The position numbers and the translations under genes are program-made. The notes under the pieces were generated by a model. That model saw only the letters and a list, made by a program, of their open reading frames with translations, had not been told where the DNA came from and did no database searches. From Blastococcus sp. HT6-30 (GTDB lineage: Bacteria; Actinomycetota; Actinomycetes; Mycobacteriales; Geodermatophilaceae): a DNA stretch of 64,000 bases. Where the stretch lies: the NCBI RefSeq assembly GCF_039729015.1, contig NZ_CP155792.1:62001-126000 (forward strand). Direction: 5' to 3'. Of the stretch, positions 1-9,281 are shown one piece after another (the first letter of the stretch is position 1; each line of letters starts with the position of its first letter).

Positions 1-488
1 AGGCCCCGGAGGCGGTGGTGGTCACCGCGGCCGACTACCTCGGGCGGCCGGTGGCCGACGTGGCGGCCGACCTGACCGGTGCCGGGCTGGGCGTCGACCT
101 GGTCGGGGAGGAGAGCGCGGCGGTGCCCCCCGACCACGTGCTGGCCGTCGGCCCGGTGGGCACGTTGGCCCGCGGCTCCGTCGTCACCGTCACCTACGCG
201 ATCGCGCCGCCGGAACCCGCGCCGGCCCCGGCACCGGCGCCCTCGGTCCCCCAGCAGGTCGACTCGGGTGGTCCCACCCCGCCGCCGGCCGACGAGGACG
301 CCGGGGAGCCGGAGGAGGACGGGGGGAACGACGAGCTGCCCGGAAGGGGCACCTCCGGCGACGACCCGGGGAACGGGAACGCGGGCGGGAACGGGAACGG
401 GAACGCGGGCGGGAACGGGAACGGCAACGCGGGCGGGAACGGCAACGGAGCCGCCGACGGACGGGGCCGCGGGCGGGGCCGGACCTAG
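1..488 (+). CDS. C-terminal part of a PASTA-domain protein, probably a PknB-type Ser/Thr kinase (5' end outside window)
   Basis: The reading frame is open from base 3, so the gene begins upstream of the window. The first 60 or so visible residues (VVVTAADYLGRPVADVAADL and on to VVTVTYAI) have the PASTA pattern: a V-x-D-Y-x-G hairpin, an amphipathic helix, then a closing strand G-x-x-V-x-V-T-Y. PASTA domains bind peptidoglycan or lipid II outside the membrane and are typical of PknB-like kinases and some penicillin-binding proteins. A low-complexity proline/acidic linker follows, then a Gly-Asn-rich tail made of a 24-bp tandem repeat. The stop codon overlaps the stop of the convergent downstream gene. 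A penicillin-binding protein remains possible because the catalytic part is not visible. Confidence 0.6.
   Translation, partial: APEAVVVTAADYLGRPVADVAADLTGAGLGVDLVGEESAAVPPDHVLAVGPVGTLARGSVVTVTYAIAPPEPAPAPAPAPSVPQQVDSGGPTPPPADEDAGEPEEDGGNDELPGRGTSGDDPGNGNAGGNGNGNAGGNGNGNAGGNGNGAADGRGRGRGRT
377..448 (+). repeat. Three 24-bp tandem repeats encoding a Gly/Asn-rich tail
   Basis: Units at 377-400, 401-424 and 425-448 follow the pattern GAACGCGGGCGGGAACGGGA plus AACGG-type ends and encode N-A-G-G-N-G-N-G. The third unit carries G-to-C changes. Copy number could vary by slippage between strains. Confidence 0.8.
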
Positions 489-1234
489 CGGTCCGCTCCG
501 GAGGCGGCCCGGTCGTCGCGACCCGTGGTCAGCCACAGGGCGCCGCCGAGGGCGCCCAGAGCGGCGGTGAGCAGGAAACCCCGGTCGCTGTCGGCGTTCG
601 GCAGCACCACCAGCACCCAGAACACCGTGAGGCCGACCAGCCCGCCGGCGGCGATCCGCCAGCCCGTCCGCCCGCGCAGCCGCCGGCCGGCGGGCACCAG
701 GCCCGCGGAGGCGGCGAGCCCCAGGACGACGCAGGCGGTGGCGAAGGCCGACCACAGCGGGATGGCCGACCACGCCGACACCGTGCCGAACCGCAGCGAG
801 AGTCCCAGCTCGAGCAGCAGCAGGGACAGCACCACCAGCCCGGCGCCGGCGAGCGCGACCCGGTCCCGGGAGGCCTTGGATTCCTGCGCGGCACCGGCGT
901 CGTCGTCACCCGCCTCGCCGGCGTCGAGGATCTCCGGCCATGACGACCCCTCGGGCTGGTCGGCCCGGATCGGCTGCACCGGCGGAGCCGGCGGGGGAGA
1001 GGAGCCGGCGCCGGGCGGGCCCGGGACGAAGTCGACCGGGCCGGTCGGCTGCGCCGCCGTGGCGGGGGCCGGCTGCGGCGCGGAGCCTGCCGACGGGGAC
1101 GGCGACGGCGAGGAGGGCGGCGGTAGCTGCTGCACGGTCGTCCTGGCCGAGGCGGGCGGGACCACGGGGATCTCCTTCGTCACAGGCTGCGCGGAGCCGG
1201 TGCCGGGGGTCTGCGGGTCGGACGGCGTGCTCAC
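485..1234 (-). CDS. Proline-rich N-terminus plus four-helix membrane protein, function unknown
   Basis: 249 residues from GTG at 1234, which has AGGAGG six bases upstream; a longer frame upstream of this start lies antisense to cinA and is not used. Residues 1-120 are a Pro/Ser/Ala-rich, partly acidic cytoplasmic or linker region. About 126-147, 155-180, 192-212 and 219-237 are four hydrophobic helices, and the C-terminus is short and charged. I do not recognise a family. The gene is convergent with the PASTA gene (stop codons overlap) and divergent from cinA. Confidence 0.75.
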   Translation of the reverse strand: MSTPSDPQTPGTGSAQPVTKEIPVVPPASARTTVQQLPPPSSPSPSPSAGSAPQPAPATAAQPTGPVDFVPGPPGAGSSPPPAPPVQPIRADQPEGSSWPEILDAGEAGDDDAGAAQESKASRDRVALAGAGLVVLSLLLLELGLSLRFGTVSAWSAIPLWSAFATACVVLGLAASAGLVPAGRRLRGRTGWRIAAGGLVGLTVFWVLVVLPNADSDRGFLLTAALGALGGALWLTTGRDDRAASGADR

Positions 1235-1381
1235 GGGTGCCTCCTCGGAACGGCTCCGGCTCCGATCGCCGGTCGGTGCTGCGCTCCGCACGCTATCGGC
1301 GCCGGGGTCCCGCGTCCGCGTGCCACCCGGAGCGGGCGTCCCTCGTCTGCCGGGGCCGGTCGGCGCGCCTAGGGTCGGGCC

Positions 1382-2665
1382 GTGGTCATCCGAGCGGGAA
1401 TCGTCGTCACCGGGACCGAGGTCCTCACCGGGCGGGTCGCCGACCGGAACGGTCCCTGGCTGGCCGAGCAGCTGCGCCGGATCGGCGTCGACGTCGGTCA
1501 CGTGGTGGTGGTCGGTGACCGGCCGGAGGACCTCGAGGCCGCCCTGTCGTTCCTGACCGGCACCGGGGCCGACCTGGTCATCACCACCGGCGGGCTCGGC
1601 CCGACCGCTGACGATCTGACCGCGCAGGTCGTGGGCGGGTTCCAGGGCCGACCGGCGGCCCTCGACCGCGGGCTGGAGCAGCGGATCGGGCAGATCGTCG
1701 AGCGGCTGATGGCGCGCCGCGGCTGGCGGTCGGATCCGGAGTCGACCGCGGCCGGCATCGCCAAGCAGGCGATGGTCCCCGACGGCGCCACGGTGCTCGA
1801 GCCGGTCGGCACGGCGCCGGGCCTGGTCGTGCCCCCCGCCGCGGGCCGCACCGGCCCGCCCGTGGTGGTGCTCCCCGGCCCGCCGGGGGAGCTGCGCGGG
1901 ATGTGGGCGGCAGCGCTCGCCGCGGAGCCCACCCGCGCGGCGCTGTCCGGCGCCACGGAGCTGCGGCAGGAGACCCTCCGGCTGTGGGGCACCCTCGAGG
2001 CGCAGCTGGCCGCGACCCTGCGCGACCTCGAGCCCGAGCTCGCGGGCCTGGAGATCACCACCTGCCTGCGCGAGGGGGAGCTGGAGATCGTCACGCGCTT
2101 CCCCGCCCCGGCCCAGGCGGCCTACGACCGGTTCGCCGCCGTCCTCGGCGAGCGGTACGCCGGCACCCTCTTCTCCACCGGGCCGACGCTCGACGAGCTC
2201 GTCACCGGAGCGCTGACCGACCGGGGGCTGACGGTGGCCACCGCCGAGTCCTGCACCGGCGGCCTGCTGGCGGCCCGGCTCACCGAGCGTCCGGGCGCGT
2301 CGGCCGCCGTGCTGGGCGGGGTGGTGGCGTACGCCGACGGCGCCAAGGAGCAGCTGCTCGGCGTTCCGGCCGCGGCGCTGGCCGAGCACGGCGCGGTGAG
2401 CCCTCCGGTGGCCCGCGCGCTGGCCGCGGGCGCCCGCACCCGGTTCGGCGCGGACATCGGCGTGGGCATCACCGGCGTGGCGGGCCCGGGCGGGGGCACC
2501 GCGGCCAAGCCGGTGGGCACCGTGCACCTGTGCGTGCTCGGTCCCGACGGCGAGCGGACGCGGTCGCTGGCCCTGCCCGGCTCCCGGTCGGCGATCCGGG
2601 ACCGGTCCGTCACGATGGCGATGCACCTGGTGCGCGAGCTCCTGCTCGGGGGTCCGCCGGCCTGA
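1382..2665 (+). CDS. cinA: CinA-family protein (competence/damage-inducible; NMN deamidase)
   Basis: 427 residues, the usual two-domain CinA length. The N-terminal molybdopterin-binding-like domain (about 4-170) has TGTEVLTG near residue 10 and TTGGLGPTADD near 69. The C-terminal PncC domain (about 265-415) has the AESCTGG motif at 288-294 and a GITGVAGPGGG loop. The family deamidates nicotinamide mononucleotide in pyridine nucleotide recycling; the N-terminal domain is linked to ADP-ribose hydrolysis. The GTG start at 1382 follows TAGGGT (1370-1375) by six bases with no Shine-Dalgarno, so the mRNA is probably leaderless. Confidence 0.93.
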   Translation: MVIRAGIVVTGTEVLTGRVADRNGPWLAEQLRRIGVDVGHVVVVGDRPEDLEAALSFLTGTGADLVITTGGLGPTADDLTAQVVGGFQGRPAALDRGLEQRIGQIVERLMARRGWRSDPESTAAGIAKQAMVPDGATVLEPVGTAPGLVVPPAAGRTGPPVVVLPGPPGELRGMWAAALAAEPTRAALSGATELRQETLRLWGTLEAQLAATLRDLEPELAGLEITTCLREGELEIVTRFPAPAQAAYDRFAAVLGERYAGTLFSTGPTLDELVTGALTDRGLTVATAESCTGGLLAARLTERPGASAAVLGGVVAYADGAKEQLLGVPAAALAEHGAVSPPVARALAAGARTRFGADIGVGITGVAGPGGGTAAKPVGTVHLCVLGPDGERTRSLALPGSRSAIRDRSVTMAMHLVRELLLGGPPA

Positions 2666-2903
2666 CCGCGAGCGGGGACGCACCGCCGATCACGCCGCCC
2701 ACCTGGCCGGGGACGCCGGGGCCGTCGTCGGAGGCCGGCCGGGCGCGCGGACGGCGCCCGCGATCGGGGGTCGTCCCGCGCTGAGGCCGGCCCCGGGCTA
2801 TTACTCTCGGGGACGGCTCACGTGCTGCCCGTTCCGACGGCGAGGCGGTCCGTGCCCAGGTCCGTGCGCGGACGCAGACCACCACCGGACGAGAGCGGGC
2901 AGC

Positions 2904-5015
2904 GTGCAACCAGGTGACGACCGGCCCCCCGAGGACCGGCCCGACCCGTTGAACGGCGTGCCCGACGCGGTCTACCGCCTGGACGCGCAGGGGCGTTTCG
3001 CCTACCTCAACGAGGCCGCCGAGCGCCTCCTCGGGCACCGCGCCGACCAGCTCATCGGCCGGGACGCCCGTGATGCCTTCCCGGGGCTGCGCGACTCGGT
3101 GGCCGAGGAGCAGTACCGCCAGGTGCTCGACGACGGCCGGTCACGGGAGTTCCAGTTCTTCTACGAGCCGCGGTCCCGGTGGTACGAGGTCCGGATCTTC
3201 CCCGACCACGCTGGGGCGGCCGTACTCTTCCGCGACGTCGATTCCCGCCACCGGCGCGACCTGAGGCGCGACGCGCAGGTGCGCCAGCTGACCGCGGTCC
3301 TCCAGGCGCTGCCCTCCCCCACCGTCCTGGTCGACCGCAACGGCCGGATCCTCTCGACGAACGCGGCCTGGGTCCGCGCCGGTGAGAACCTGCCCGACGT
3401 CGTCCTGCCGGGCCGCGCCGGCGAGGACTACCTGATGGTGATGTCCCGAGGCCTGGAGCCGGAGATGCACGCCGGCCTGGCCGCCGGTCTGCGCGCGCTG
3501 CTGGCCGGGGACGACGCCGCCGACGGCGACACGTTCCGGTGGGACTACTCCTGCACGACCCGCCAGGGCATCAGCTGGTTCCAGCTCCAGGCCACCCGGG
3601 TGGACGACGAAGGGCGGGTGGTGGTCACCCACACCGACATCACCGACCAGGTGCGGGCGCGCGACGAGCTGGTCTGGCAGGTCCGGCACGACGACCTCAC
3701 CGGGCTGCCCAACCGGTCCCGGCTGCTCGAACTCACCGGGATGGCGCTCGCCGCCGACCACCGGGCGGGCGTGGCCCTGCTGGTGCTGGACCTCGACGGC
3801 TTCAAGACCATCAACGACTCGCTCGGGCACCAGATCGGCGACGAACTGCTGCGCCTGGTGGGCGGCCGGTTGTCCGAGCAGGTCCGCCCCGGGGACGCCG
3901 TCGCCCGGCTGGGGGCCGACCAGTTCGTGGTGCTCGCCCACGGGTGCGACGCGTCCGAGGCCGCGGCGCTGGCGTTCCGGTTGCAGACGGCGTTCGCCCG
4001 CCCCTTCGCCGTCCGGGAGATCACCGTGCCGCTCAGCGCCAGCATCGGCGTGGCGGTCGCCCGCCCCGAGGTGCGCGACGCCCACCACCTGCTCAGCGAC
4101 GCCGACGCGGCGATGTTCGCGGCCAAGAGCTCCGGCCGGGACCGCGTGCACCTGTTCTCCCCCGCCCTGCGGGAGGCGGCCCGGTGGCGGCTGGAGGTCG
4201 CCACCCGGCTGCGCGGGGAGGCCATCGACCAGCTCGTCGTGCACTACCAGCCCGTCGTCCGGCTGGACACCGGGGAGATCGACGGTGTGGAGGCGCTGGT
4301 GCGCTGGCAGCACCCGGAGCGCGGCCTGCTCTCCCCGGACACCTTCCTGTCCGTGGCCGAGGAGACCGGCCAGATCATCCCGATCACCCGGTGGTTGCTG
4401 CGGGAGACCACCCGGAAGGCGGCCGAGTGGGCCGCCCAGGGCCTGCGCCTGCGGATGTCGGTCAACGTCAGCGCCCGGCACTTCTCCGCCGAGACGCTGG
4501 TGCGTGACGTGCGGGTGGCGCTCCAGCAGTCCGGCCTGCCCGCCGACCAGCTGGTCCTCGAGCTCACCGAGACCAGCGTCGCGGAGGACCCCACGCGGGC
4601 CGAGGACCAGCTGTCGGTGCTGCGGGGCTTCGGCGTCCGCGTGGCCATCGACGACTTCGGCACCGGCTGGTCGTCGCTGGCGCAGCTGTTCGCCCTGCCC
4701 ATCGGCACCCTCAAGATCGACCGCTCGCTGCTGGCCGCGGCCGAGCGGGTGGCCGCCGGGGAGACCGGCGCGGTGCTCGCGGCGATCGTCGGGCTCACCC
4801 GCACCCTGGGCATCCGCTCGGTGGCGGAGGGGGTCGAGACCCCGGAGCACCTCCGGATGGTCCGCGAGGCCGGGTGCGACCTCGCCCAGGGCTGGCTGCT
4901 GGGCCACCCGATGCCCGCCGACCGGCTGCCGGGCTGGGTCCGCGAGGTCCAGCAGGCCGGAGGAGACCTGTGCGCCCTCGCGATGGCCGGTCACGCCGTT
5001 CCGGCACCCGGGTGA
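2904..5015 (+). CDS. PAS-PAS-GGDEF-EAL cyclic-di-GMP signalling protein
   Basis: 703 residues, cytosolic, no membrane segment. Two PAS domains (about 17-112 and 128-250) precede a GGDEF domain (about 258-420) and an EAL domain (about 430-685). The GGDEF signature is degenerate, G-A-D-Q-F at 337-341, so cyclase activity is doubtful. The EAL domain keeps E463-A-L and DDFGTG at 583-588, as expected for an active c-di-GMP phosphodiesterase. A plausible role is a PAS-sensed phosphodiesterase with the GGDEF domain as a GTP-binding regulator. A likely promoter (CTATTACTCTC near 2800-2810) leaves a leader of roughly 85 nt; GAGAG lies about 10 nt before GTG 2904. Confidence 0.92.
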   Translation: MQPGDDRPPEDRPDPLNGVPDAVYRLDAQGRFAYLNEAAERLLGHRADQLIGRDARDAFPGLRDSVAEEQYRQVLDDGRSREFQFFYEPRSRWYEVRIFPDHAGAAVLFRDVDSRHRRDLRRDAQVRQLTAVLQALPSPTVLVDRNGRILSTNAAWVRAGENLPDVVLPGRAGEDYLMVMSRGLEPEMHAGLAAGLRALLAGDDAADGDTFRWDYSCTTRQGISWFQLQATRVDDEGRVVVTHTDITDQVRARDELVWQVRHDDLTGLPNRSRLLELTGMALAADHRAGVALLVLDLDGFKTINDSLGHQIGDELLRLVGGRLSEQVRPGDAVARLGADQFVVLAHGCDASEAAALAFRLQTAFARPFAVREITVPLSASIGVAVARPEVRDAHHLLSDADAAMFAAKSSGRDRVHLFSPALREAARWRLEVATRLRGEAIDQLVVHYQPVVRLDTGEIDGVEALVRWQHPERGLLSPDTFLSVAEETGQIIPITRWLLRETTRKAAEWAAQGLRLRMSVNVSARHFSAETLVRDVRVALQQSGLPADQLVLELTETSVAEDPTRAEDQLSVLRGFGVRVAIDDFGTGWSSLAQLFALPIGTLKIDRSLLAAAERVAAGETGAVLAAIVGLTRTLGIRSVAEGVETPEHLRMVREAGCDLAQGWLLGHPMPADRLPGWVREVQQAGGDLCALAMAGHAVPAPG

Positions 5016-5128
5016 ACCTCCGCCGTCCCGGCCGGCGTGCGACCTCTCCCGCCGGCCCGCCGCGGCCGGTCGCCGCGCCCGCACCGCCCGCGGGGACGCC
5101 GGATGCCGGCGCCGGGCAGACTGTCCCC

Positions 5129-5830
5129 GTGCTGGACACTTCCGAGGCCACCGCCGGGATCGGCGAGGAGTCGGCGCGGGCCGCCGACGACGGTCGGCCG
5201 CGTCCCCCGCTCGACCTGCTGATCTGGGACGCCCCGAACATCGACATGACGCTGTCGACGGTCATCGGTGCACGGCCGACGGCGGCCTCGCGTCCGCGCT
5301 TCGACGCGATCGCGGCCTGGTTCGTCGAGGGGGCCGGCGACCCGTCCGCACCCGACTCGTCCGACGTCGAGGCGTGCGTCTTCGCCAACATCCCGCCGCA
5401 GCCGGGCTCGCTGCAGCGCTGGGTCGAGGCGCTGCGGGGCTTCGGCTACTCGGTGTTCGCCCGGCCCAAGTCGCAGCCCGACGACGACATCGACCAGGCC
5501 ATGCTCGACCACATCGCCGTCCGGCAGCACAGCCACCGGCTGCGGCGGCTGGTGGTCTTCTCCGGCGACGGCCGCAACTTCGCCGAGCCCCTGGAGGAGC
5601 TCGCCCGGCAGGGCACCCAGGTCGTCGTCGTCGCCTTCAGCGAGGTGGCCGGCTACGCGATCGGCTCGGACCTGCTGGAGTTCATCGACATCGAGGACGT
5701 CCCCGGCGCCTTCGTCGAGCCGCTGGACCGGGTCCGTCTCGACGCCCTGCCGCCGAACGGTGCATGGCTGCGGCCCACCCGCAGCCTGCGCGACTTCGTC
5801 GCCGGGTTCACGGCCCGCCGCAACGGCTGA
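5129..5830 (+). CDS. NYN-domain protein (PIN-like ribonuclease fold)
   Basis: 233 residues. The NYN pattern is clear: LLIWDAPNIDM with D34, N37 and D39, an acidic cluster at 118-122 (PDDDID), and FSGDGRNF with D147. These acidic residues would coordinate Mg2+ for RNA cleavage in PIN-like nucleases. The GTG start at 5129 is chosen because CAGACT (5117-5122) lies six bases upstream, matching the leaderless pattern seen elsewhere in the window; extending further upstream enters Arg/Pro-rich sequence. Targets are unknown. Confidence 0.85.
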   Translation: MLDTSEATAGIGEESARAADDGRPRPPLDLLIWDAPNIDMTLSTVIGARPTAASRPRFDAIAAWFVEGAGDPSAPDSSDVEACVFANIPPQPGSLQRWVEALRGFGYSVFARPKSQPDDDIDQAMLDHIAVRQHSHRLRRLVVFSGDGRNFAEPLEELARQGTQVVVVAFSEVAGYAIGSDLLEFIDIEDVPGAFVEPLDRVRLDALPPNGAWLRPTRSLRDFVAGFTARRNG

Positions 5831-5903
5831 CCGTCGGGCCGGCCACCCGGCGGTGCAGGAAACCGGCGGGTAGCGGGCGGTGTCCCGGGGCAGAGGAGCA
5901 GAC

Positions 5904-7601
5904 GTGACCACGTCCCCGCCCCGTCTGCCCGAGGCCCTCACGGTGCTCCGCGAGCTGCTGGCCGCCGCACCCCTCGGGCTGGCGACGCCGGGGCGCGACG
6001 ACGCGGCAAGGGTCGCGCGGGGCGTCGCCGACCAGGTCGATGACTACCTGCTGCCGCGCCTGCTCGACCTGGACGCGCCGCTGCTCACGGTCATCGGTGG
6101 ATCCACCGGCGCCGGCAAGTCCACGCTGGTCAACAGCCTGGTCGGTGCACCGGTCACGACCGCCGGGGTGCTCCGCCCGACGACGCGGGCCCCGGTGCTG
6201 GTCTGCGCCCGGGCCGACGCCGGCAGCTTCTCCGGCGACCGCGTCCTCCCCGGCCTGGCGCGGGTCACCGGCGGCGACGGCGGGCCCGGCACGGTGCAGC
6301 TGGTCGTCCGCGACGACGTCCCGACCGGCCTCGCGCTGCTCGACGCGCCGGACGTCGACTCGGTGGTGACCTCCAACCGCGACCTCGCCGGGCAGCTGCT
6401 GGCCGCCGCGGACCTGTGGGTCTTCGTCACGACCGCGGCCCGCTACGCCGACGCGGTGCCCTGGGACCTGCTGCGCACCGCCGAGGAACGGGGGACGGCG
6501 CTCGCCGTCGTCCTGGACCGGGTGCCGCCGGAGGCGGCCGCGGAGATCTCGGCGGACCTCACGGCCATGCTCGACCGGTCCGGGCTGGCCGCCGCCCGGC
6601 TGTTCGTGATCGAGGAGCGCCCGCTCGCCGACGGCCGGCTACCCGAGGACCAGGTGGCCCCGCTGCGGAACTGGCTGCACGGCCTGGCCGCCGACCAGGA
6701 GCAGCGGGCGGCCGTGGTCCGCCAGACGCTCGGTGGGGCGCTGGACAGCCTGCAGGAGCGCACCGCCGCGGTCGCCGCGGCGGTGGAGGAGCAGCTCGCC
6801 GTCGCCGGTGCCCTGCACGACGCCGCGGCGGCCGCGTACGACGCGGCGCGCGACGGGATCGACCAGGGCGTCCGCAGCGGCAGCCTGCTCCGCGGAGAGG
6901 TGCTGGCCCGCTGGCAGGAGTTCGTCGGCACCGGGGAGTGGATGCGCACCCTGCAGAGCCGCGTCGGCCGGGTGCGCGACCGCGTCGCCGCCGCGCTGAC
7001 CGGGCGTCCGGCGCCGGCCGAGAGCCTGCAGGGCGCGCTGGAGAGCAGCGTGGAGCAGCTCCTGCGGGCCGAGGCCGACCGGGCCGCGGAGCGGACCGTC
7101 ACGGCCTGGCGGGCGCTGCCCGCGGGTCCGGCGCTGCTGGCGGGGCAGGAGCGGGAGCTGGCCGGCGTCTCCCCGGACTTCACCGAGGCCGCCGCGGCGC
7201 AGGTGCGCGACTGGCAGGGCACGGTGCTGGACCTGGTGCGCAGCGAGGGCGCCGACAAGCGCTCGCGGGCCCGGCTGCTGTCCTGGGGCGTCAGCGGAAC
7301 GGGCGCGGTGGTGATGGTGGCGGTCTTCGCCCAGACCGGGGGTCTGCTCGGCGGTGAGGTCGCGGTGGCCGGCGGGACGACGGCGGTGGGGCAGCGGGTG
7401 CTGGAGGCCGTGTTCGGCGATGCCGCGGTCCGGGCGCTGGCCGAGCGGGCACGGGCCGACCTGGACGAGCGGGCCGAGGCGCTGCTGCGGTACGAGCAGG
7501 ACCGCTTCGACGGTCGGGTGGACGCGGTGGCGCCGGCTCCGTCCGCGGTCGACGACCTGCGTGCGGCCGCCCGGGCCCTGGCCGAGGCGCGCCGGGCATG
7601 A
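5904..7601 (+). CDS. Dynamin-like GTPase, first of a pair
   Basis: 565 residues. The P-loop GSTGAGKS is at about 66-73, a G3-type DAPD follows in LALLDAPDVDSV, and long alpha-helical segments fill the rest. A hydrophobic hairpin at about 460-500 could anchor it to the membrane. GTG 5904 is preferred over 5880 because GAGGAG lies five bases before it. It overlaps the next GTPase gene by 4 nt (ATGA), so the two are translationally coupled. Paired bacterial dynamins in actinobacteria (DynA/DynB of Streptomyces, IniA/IniC of mycobacteria) act at septa or in membrane repair; equivalence here is inference. Confidence 0.85.
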   Translation: MTTSPPRLPEALTVLRELLAAAPLGLATPGRDDAARVARGVADQVDDYLLPRLLDLDAPLLTVIGGSTGAGKSTLVNSLVGAPVTTAGVLRPTTRAPVLVCARADAGSFSGDRVLPGLARVTGGDGGPGTVQLVVRDDVPTGLALLDAPDVDSVVTSNRDLAGQLLAAADLWVFVTTAARYADAVPWDLLRTAEERGTALAVVLDRVPPEAAAEISADLTAMLDRSGLAAARLFVIEERPLADGRLPEDQVAPLRNWLHGLAADQEQRAAVVRQTLGGALDSLQERTAAVAAAVEEQLAVAGALHDAAAAAYDAARDGIDQGVRSGSLLRGEVLARWQEFVGTGEWMRTLQSRVGRVRDRVAAALTGRPAPAESLQGALESSVEQLLRAEADRAAERTVTAWRALPAGPALLAGQERELAGVSPDFTEAAAAQVRDWQGTVLDLVRSEGADKRSRARLLSWGVSGTGAVVMVAVFAQTGGLLGGEVAVAGGTTAVGQRVLEAVFGDAAVRALAERARADLDERAEALLRYEQDRFDGRVDAVAPAPSAVDDLRAAARALAEARRA

Positions 7602-9211
7602 GAGCAGGGGAGAAGTCGCTGGCCGATCGGCTGGCGGCGCTGCGGGAGGCCGTCGAGCTCGCCGACGGGCGGCTGGAGGTGCCGGAGGTCGCCCAGGCCC
7701 GGGCCGTGCTCGCCAAGGCCGGCGCCCGCGAGGCGCTGGGCGACGCCACGGTGGTGGCGCTGGCGGGCGCCACCGGAAGCGGGAAGTCCACCCTGTTCAA
7801 CGCGCTCTCGGGCAGCGAGGTCAGCACACCGGGCGTGCGGCGCCCGACCACGGGCGTCGCGCACGCCACCGTCTGGGGCCGGCCCGACGACGGCACCGAC
7901 CGGCTGCTCGACTGGCTGGAGGTGCCCCGGCGGCACCGGCGGGAGCCGGAGCCGGCCCTGGACGGGCTGGTGCTGCTCGACCTCCCCGACCACGACAGCG
8001 TGCGCGTCGAGCACCGGCTGGAGGTGGACCGGCTGGTCGGGCTGGTCGACGTCCTGGTCTGGGTGCTGGACCCGCAGAAGTACGCCGACGCCGCCGTGCA
8101 CGAGCGCTACCTGGCGCCGCTGGCCGGCCACGCCGGGGTGCTGCTGGTCGTGCTGAACCAGGTGGACCGGCTCGAGGCGGCGGCCGCCCGCGCCTGCCTG
8201 GCCGACCTGCGGGGCCTGCTCGACCGGGAGGGCCTGGCCGCCACCCCCCTTCTGGCGGTCTCCGGGCGCACCGGGGCCGGGCTCGCCGAGCTGCGCGGGG
8301 AGCTCGCCCGCCGGGTGGGTGCGCGCCGCGCGGCGGGCGAGCGGCTGCTGGCCGACGTGCGCAGCAGCGCCGCGGGCCTGGCGGCGCACTGCCCGGAGGT
8401 CACGACGGGCGGCGGCCGGCGGTGGGGCCGATCGGCCGGCGGCTCCTCCACCGGTGGGCTCGCCGACGACCTCACCGATGCCCTGGCCGACGCGGCCGGG
8501 GTGCCCACGGTGACCGCCGCCGTCGAGCGCTCGACCCGGCGGGAGGGCTCCGGGCGCACCGGCTGGCCGCTGCTCCGCTGGACGCGCAAGCTGCGCGCCG
8601 ACCCGCTGACCCGGCTGCACCTGGGCGACGAGCGGGCCCGCACGTCGCTGCCGGCGGCCGGTGCCGTGGAACGGGCCCGGATGGCGACCGCGGTCCGCGA
8701 GGCGCGGGACGCCGTCGGCGACGGGCTGGCACCGGCCTGGCGGGACGAGCTGCGGCGCACGGCCGAGGTGTCCGAGGACCGGCTCGCCGATGCGCTGGAC
8801 CGGGCGGTCGGGGGAACCGAGCTCGGCCCCGACCGGGTGCCCCTCTGGCAGCGGGCGGCCGCGGGGTTGCAGTGGCTGCTGGTCGCGACCGCGCTGGTCG
8901 GCGCGCTCTGGCTGCTGGCCCTCGTCGCGCTGGGCTTCTTCCAGCTCGACGAGATCGTGCCGCTGCCCCGGGTGGAGGGGCTGCCGCTGCCCACCCTCCT
9001 GCTCGGCGGGGGGCTCCTGGCCGGGCTGCTCCTGGCGCTGGTGTGCCGTCCGCTCGTGGCGTTGCGCGCGCGCCGTCGTGCCCGGACGGCCGACCGGCGG
9101 TTGCGCGCGGCCGTCCGCGGGGTGGCGGAGGAGGAGCTGCTGGCCCCCATGGCCGAGGTGCGCGCCGATGCCGGCCGGTTCTGCACCGCGGTGGCCGCCG
9201 CGGCCCGGTGA
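7598..9211 (+). CDS. Dynamin-like/YfjP-type GTPase with two C-terminal membrane helices
   Basis: 537 residues. The P-loop GATGSGKS is at 57-64, followed by DLPDHDS (G3) and NQVDRL, a variant of the NKxD guanine-specificity motif. Two strongly hydrophobic helices near 422-446 and 460-485 place the C-terminus at the membrane. The ATG overlaps the stop codon of the first GTPase, so the two proteins probably form a heteromer. Weaker similarity to EngA/Era-type GTPases is limited to the G domain. Confidence 0.85.
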   Translation: MRAGEKSLADRLAALREAVELADGRLEVPEVAQARAVLAKAGAREALGDATVVALAGATGSGKSTLFNALSGSEVSTPGVRRPTTGVAHATVWGRPDDGTDRLLDWLEVPRRHRREPEPALDGLVLLDLPDHDSVRVEHRLEVDRLVGLVDVLVWVLDPQKYADAAVHERYLAPLAGHAGVLLVVLNQVDRLEAAAARACLADLRGLLDREGLAATPLLAVSGRTGAGLAELRGELARRVGARRAAGERLLADVRSSAAGLAAHCPEVTTGGGRRWGRSAGGSSTGGLADDLTDALADAAGVPTVTAAVERSTRREGSGRTGWPLLRWTRKLRADPLTRLHLGDERARTSLPAAGAVERARMATAVREARDAVGDGLAPAWRDELRRTAEVSEDRLADALDRAVGGTELGPDRVPLWQRAAAGLQWLLVATALVGALWLLALVALGFFQLDEIVPLPRVEGLPLPTLLLGGGLLAGLLLALVCRPLVALRARRRARTADRRLRAAVRGVAEEELLAPMAEVRADAGRFCTAVAAAAR

Positions 9212-9222
9212 CGCGCTGGATC

Positions 9223-9239
9223 GGCCCTCCTGCAGGGCC
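9223..9239. terminator. Possible short bidirectional terminator hairpin
   Basis: GGCCCT (9223-9228) and AGGGCC (9234-9239) flank a five-base loop between the convergent GTPase and ATPase genes. There is no T-tract, and short stems like this arise by chance in GC-rich DNA. Confidence 0.3.
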
Positions 9240-9281
9240 CCGCCGCGAGCCTGCGAGCGGTGGGGGGCAGGGGGTCCTTGC

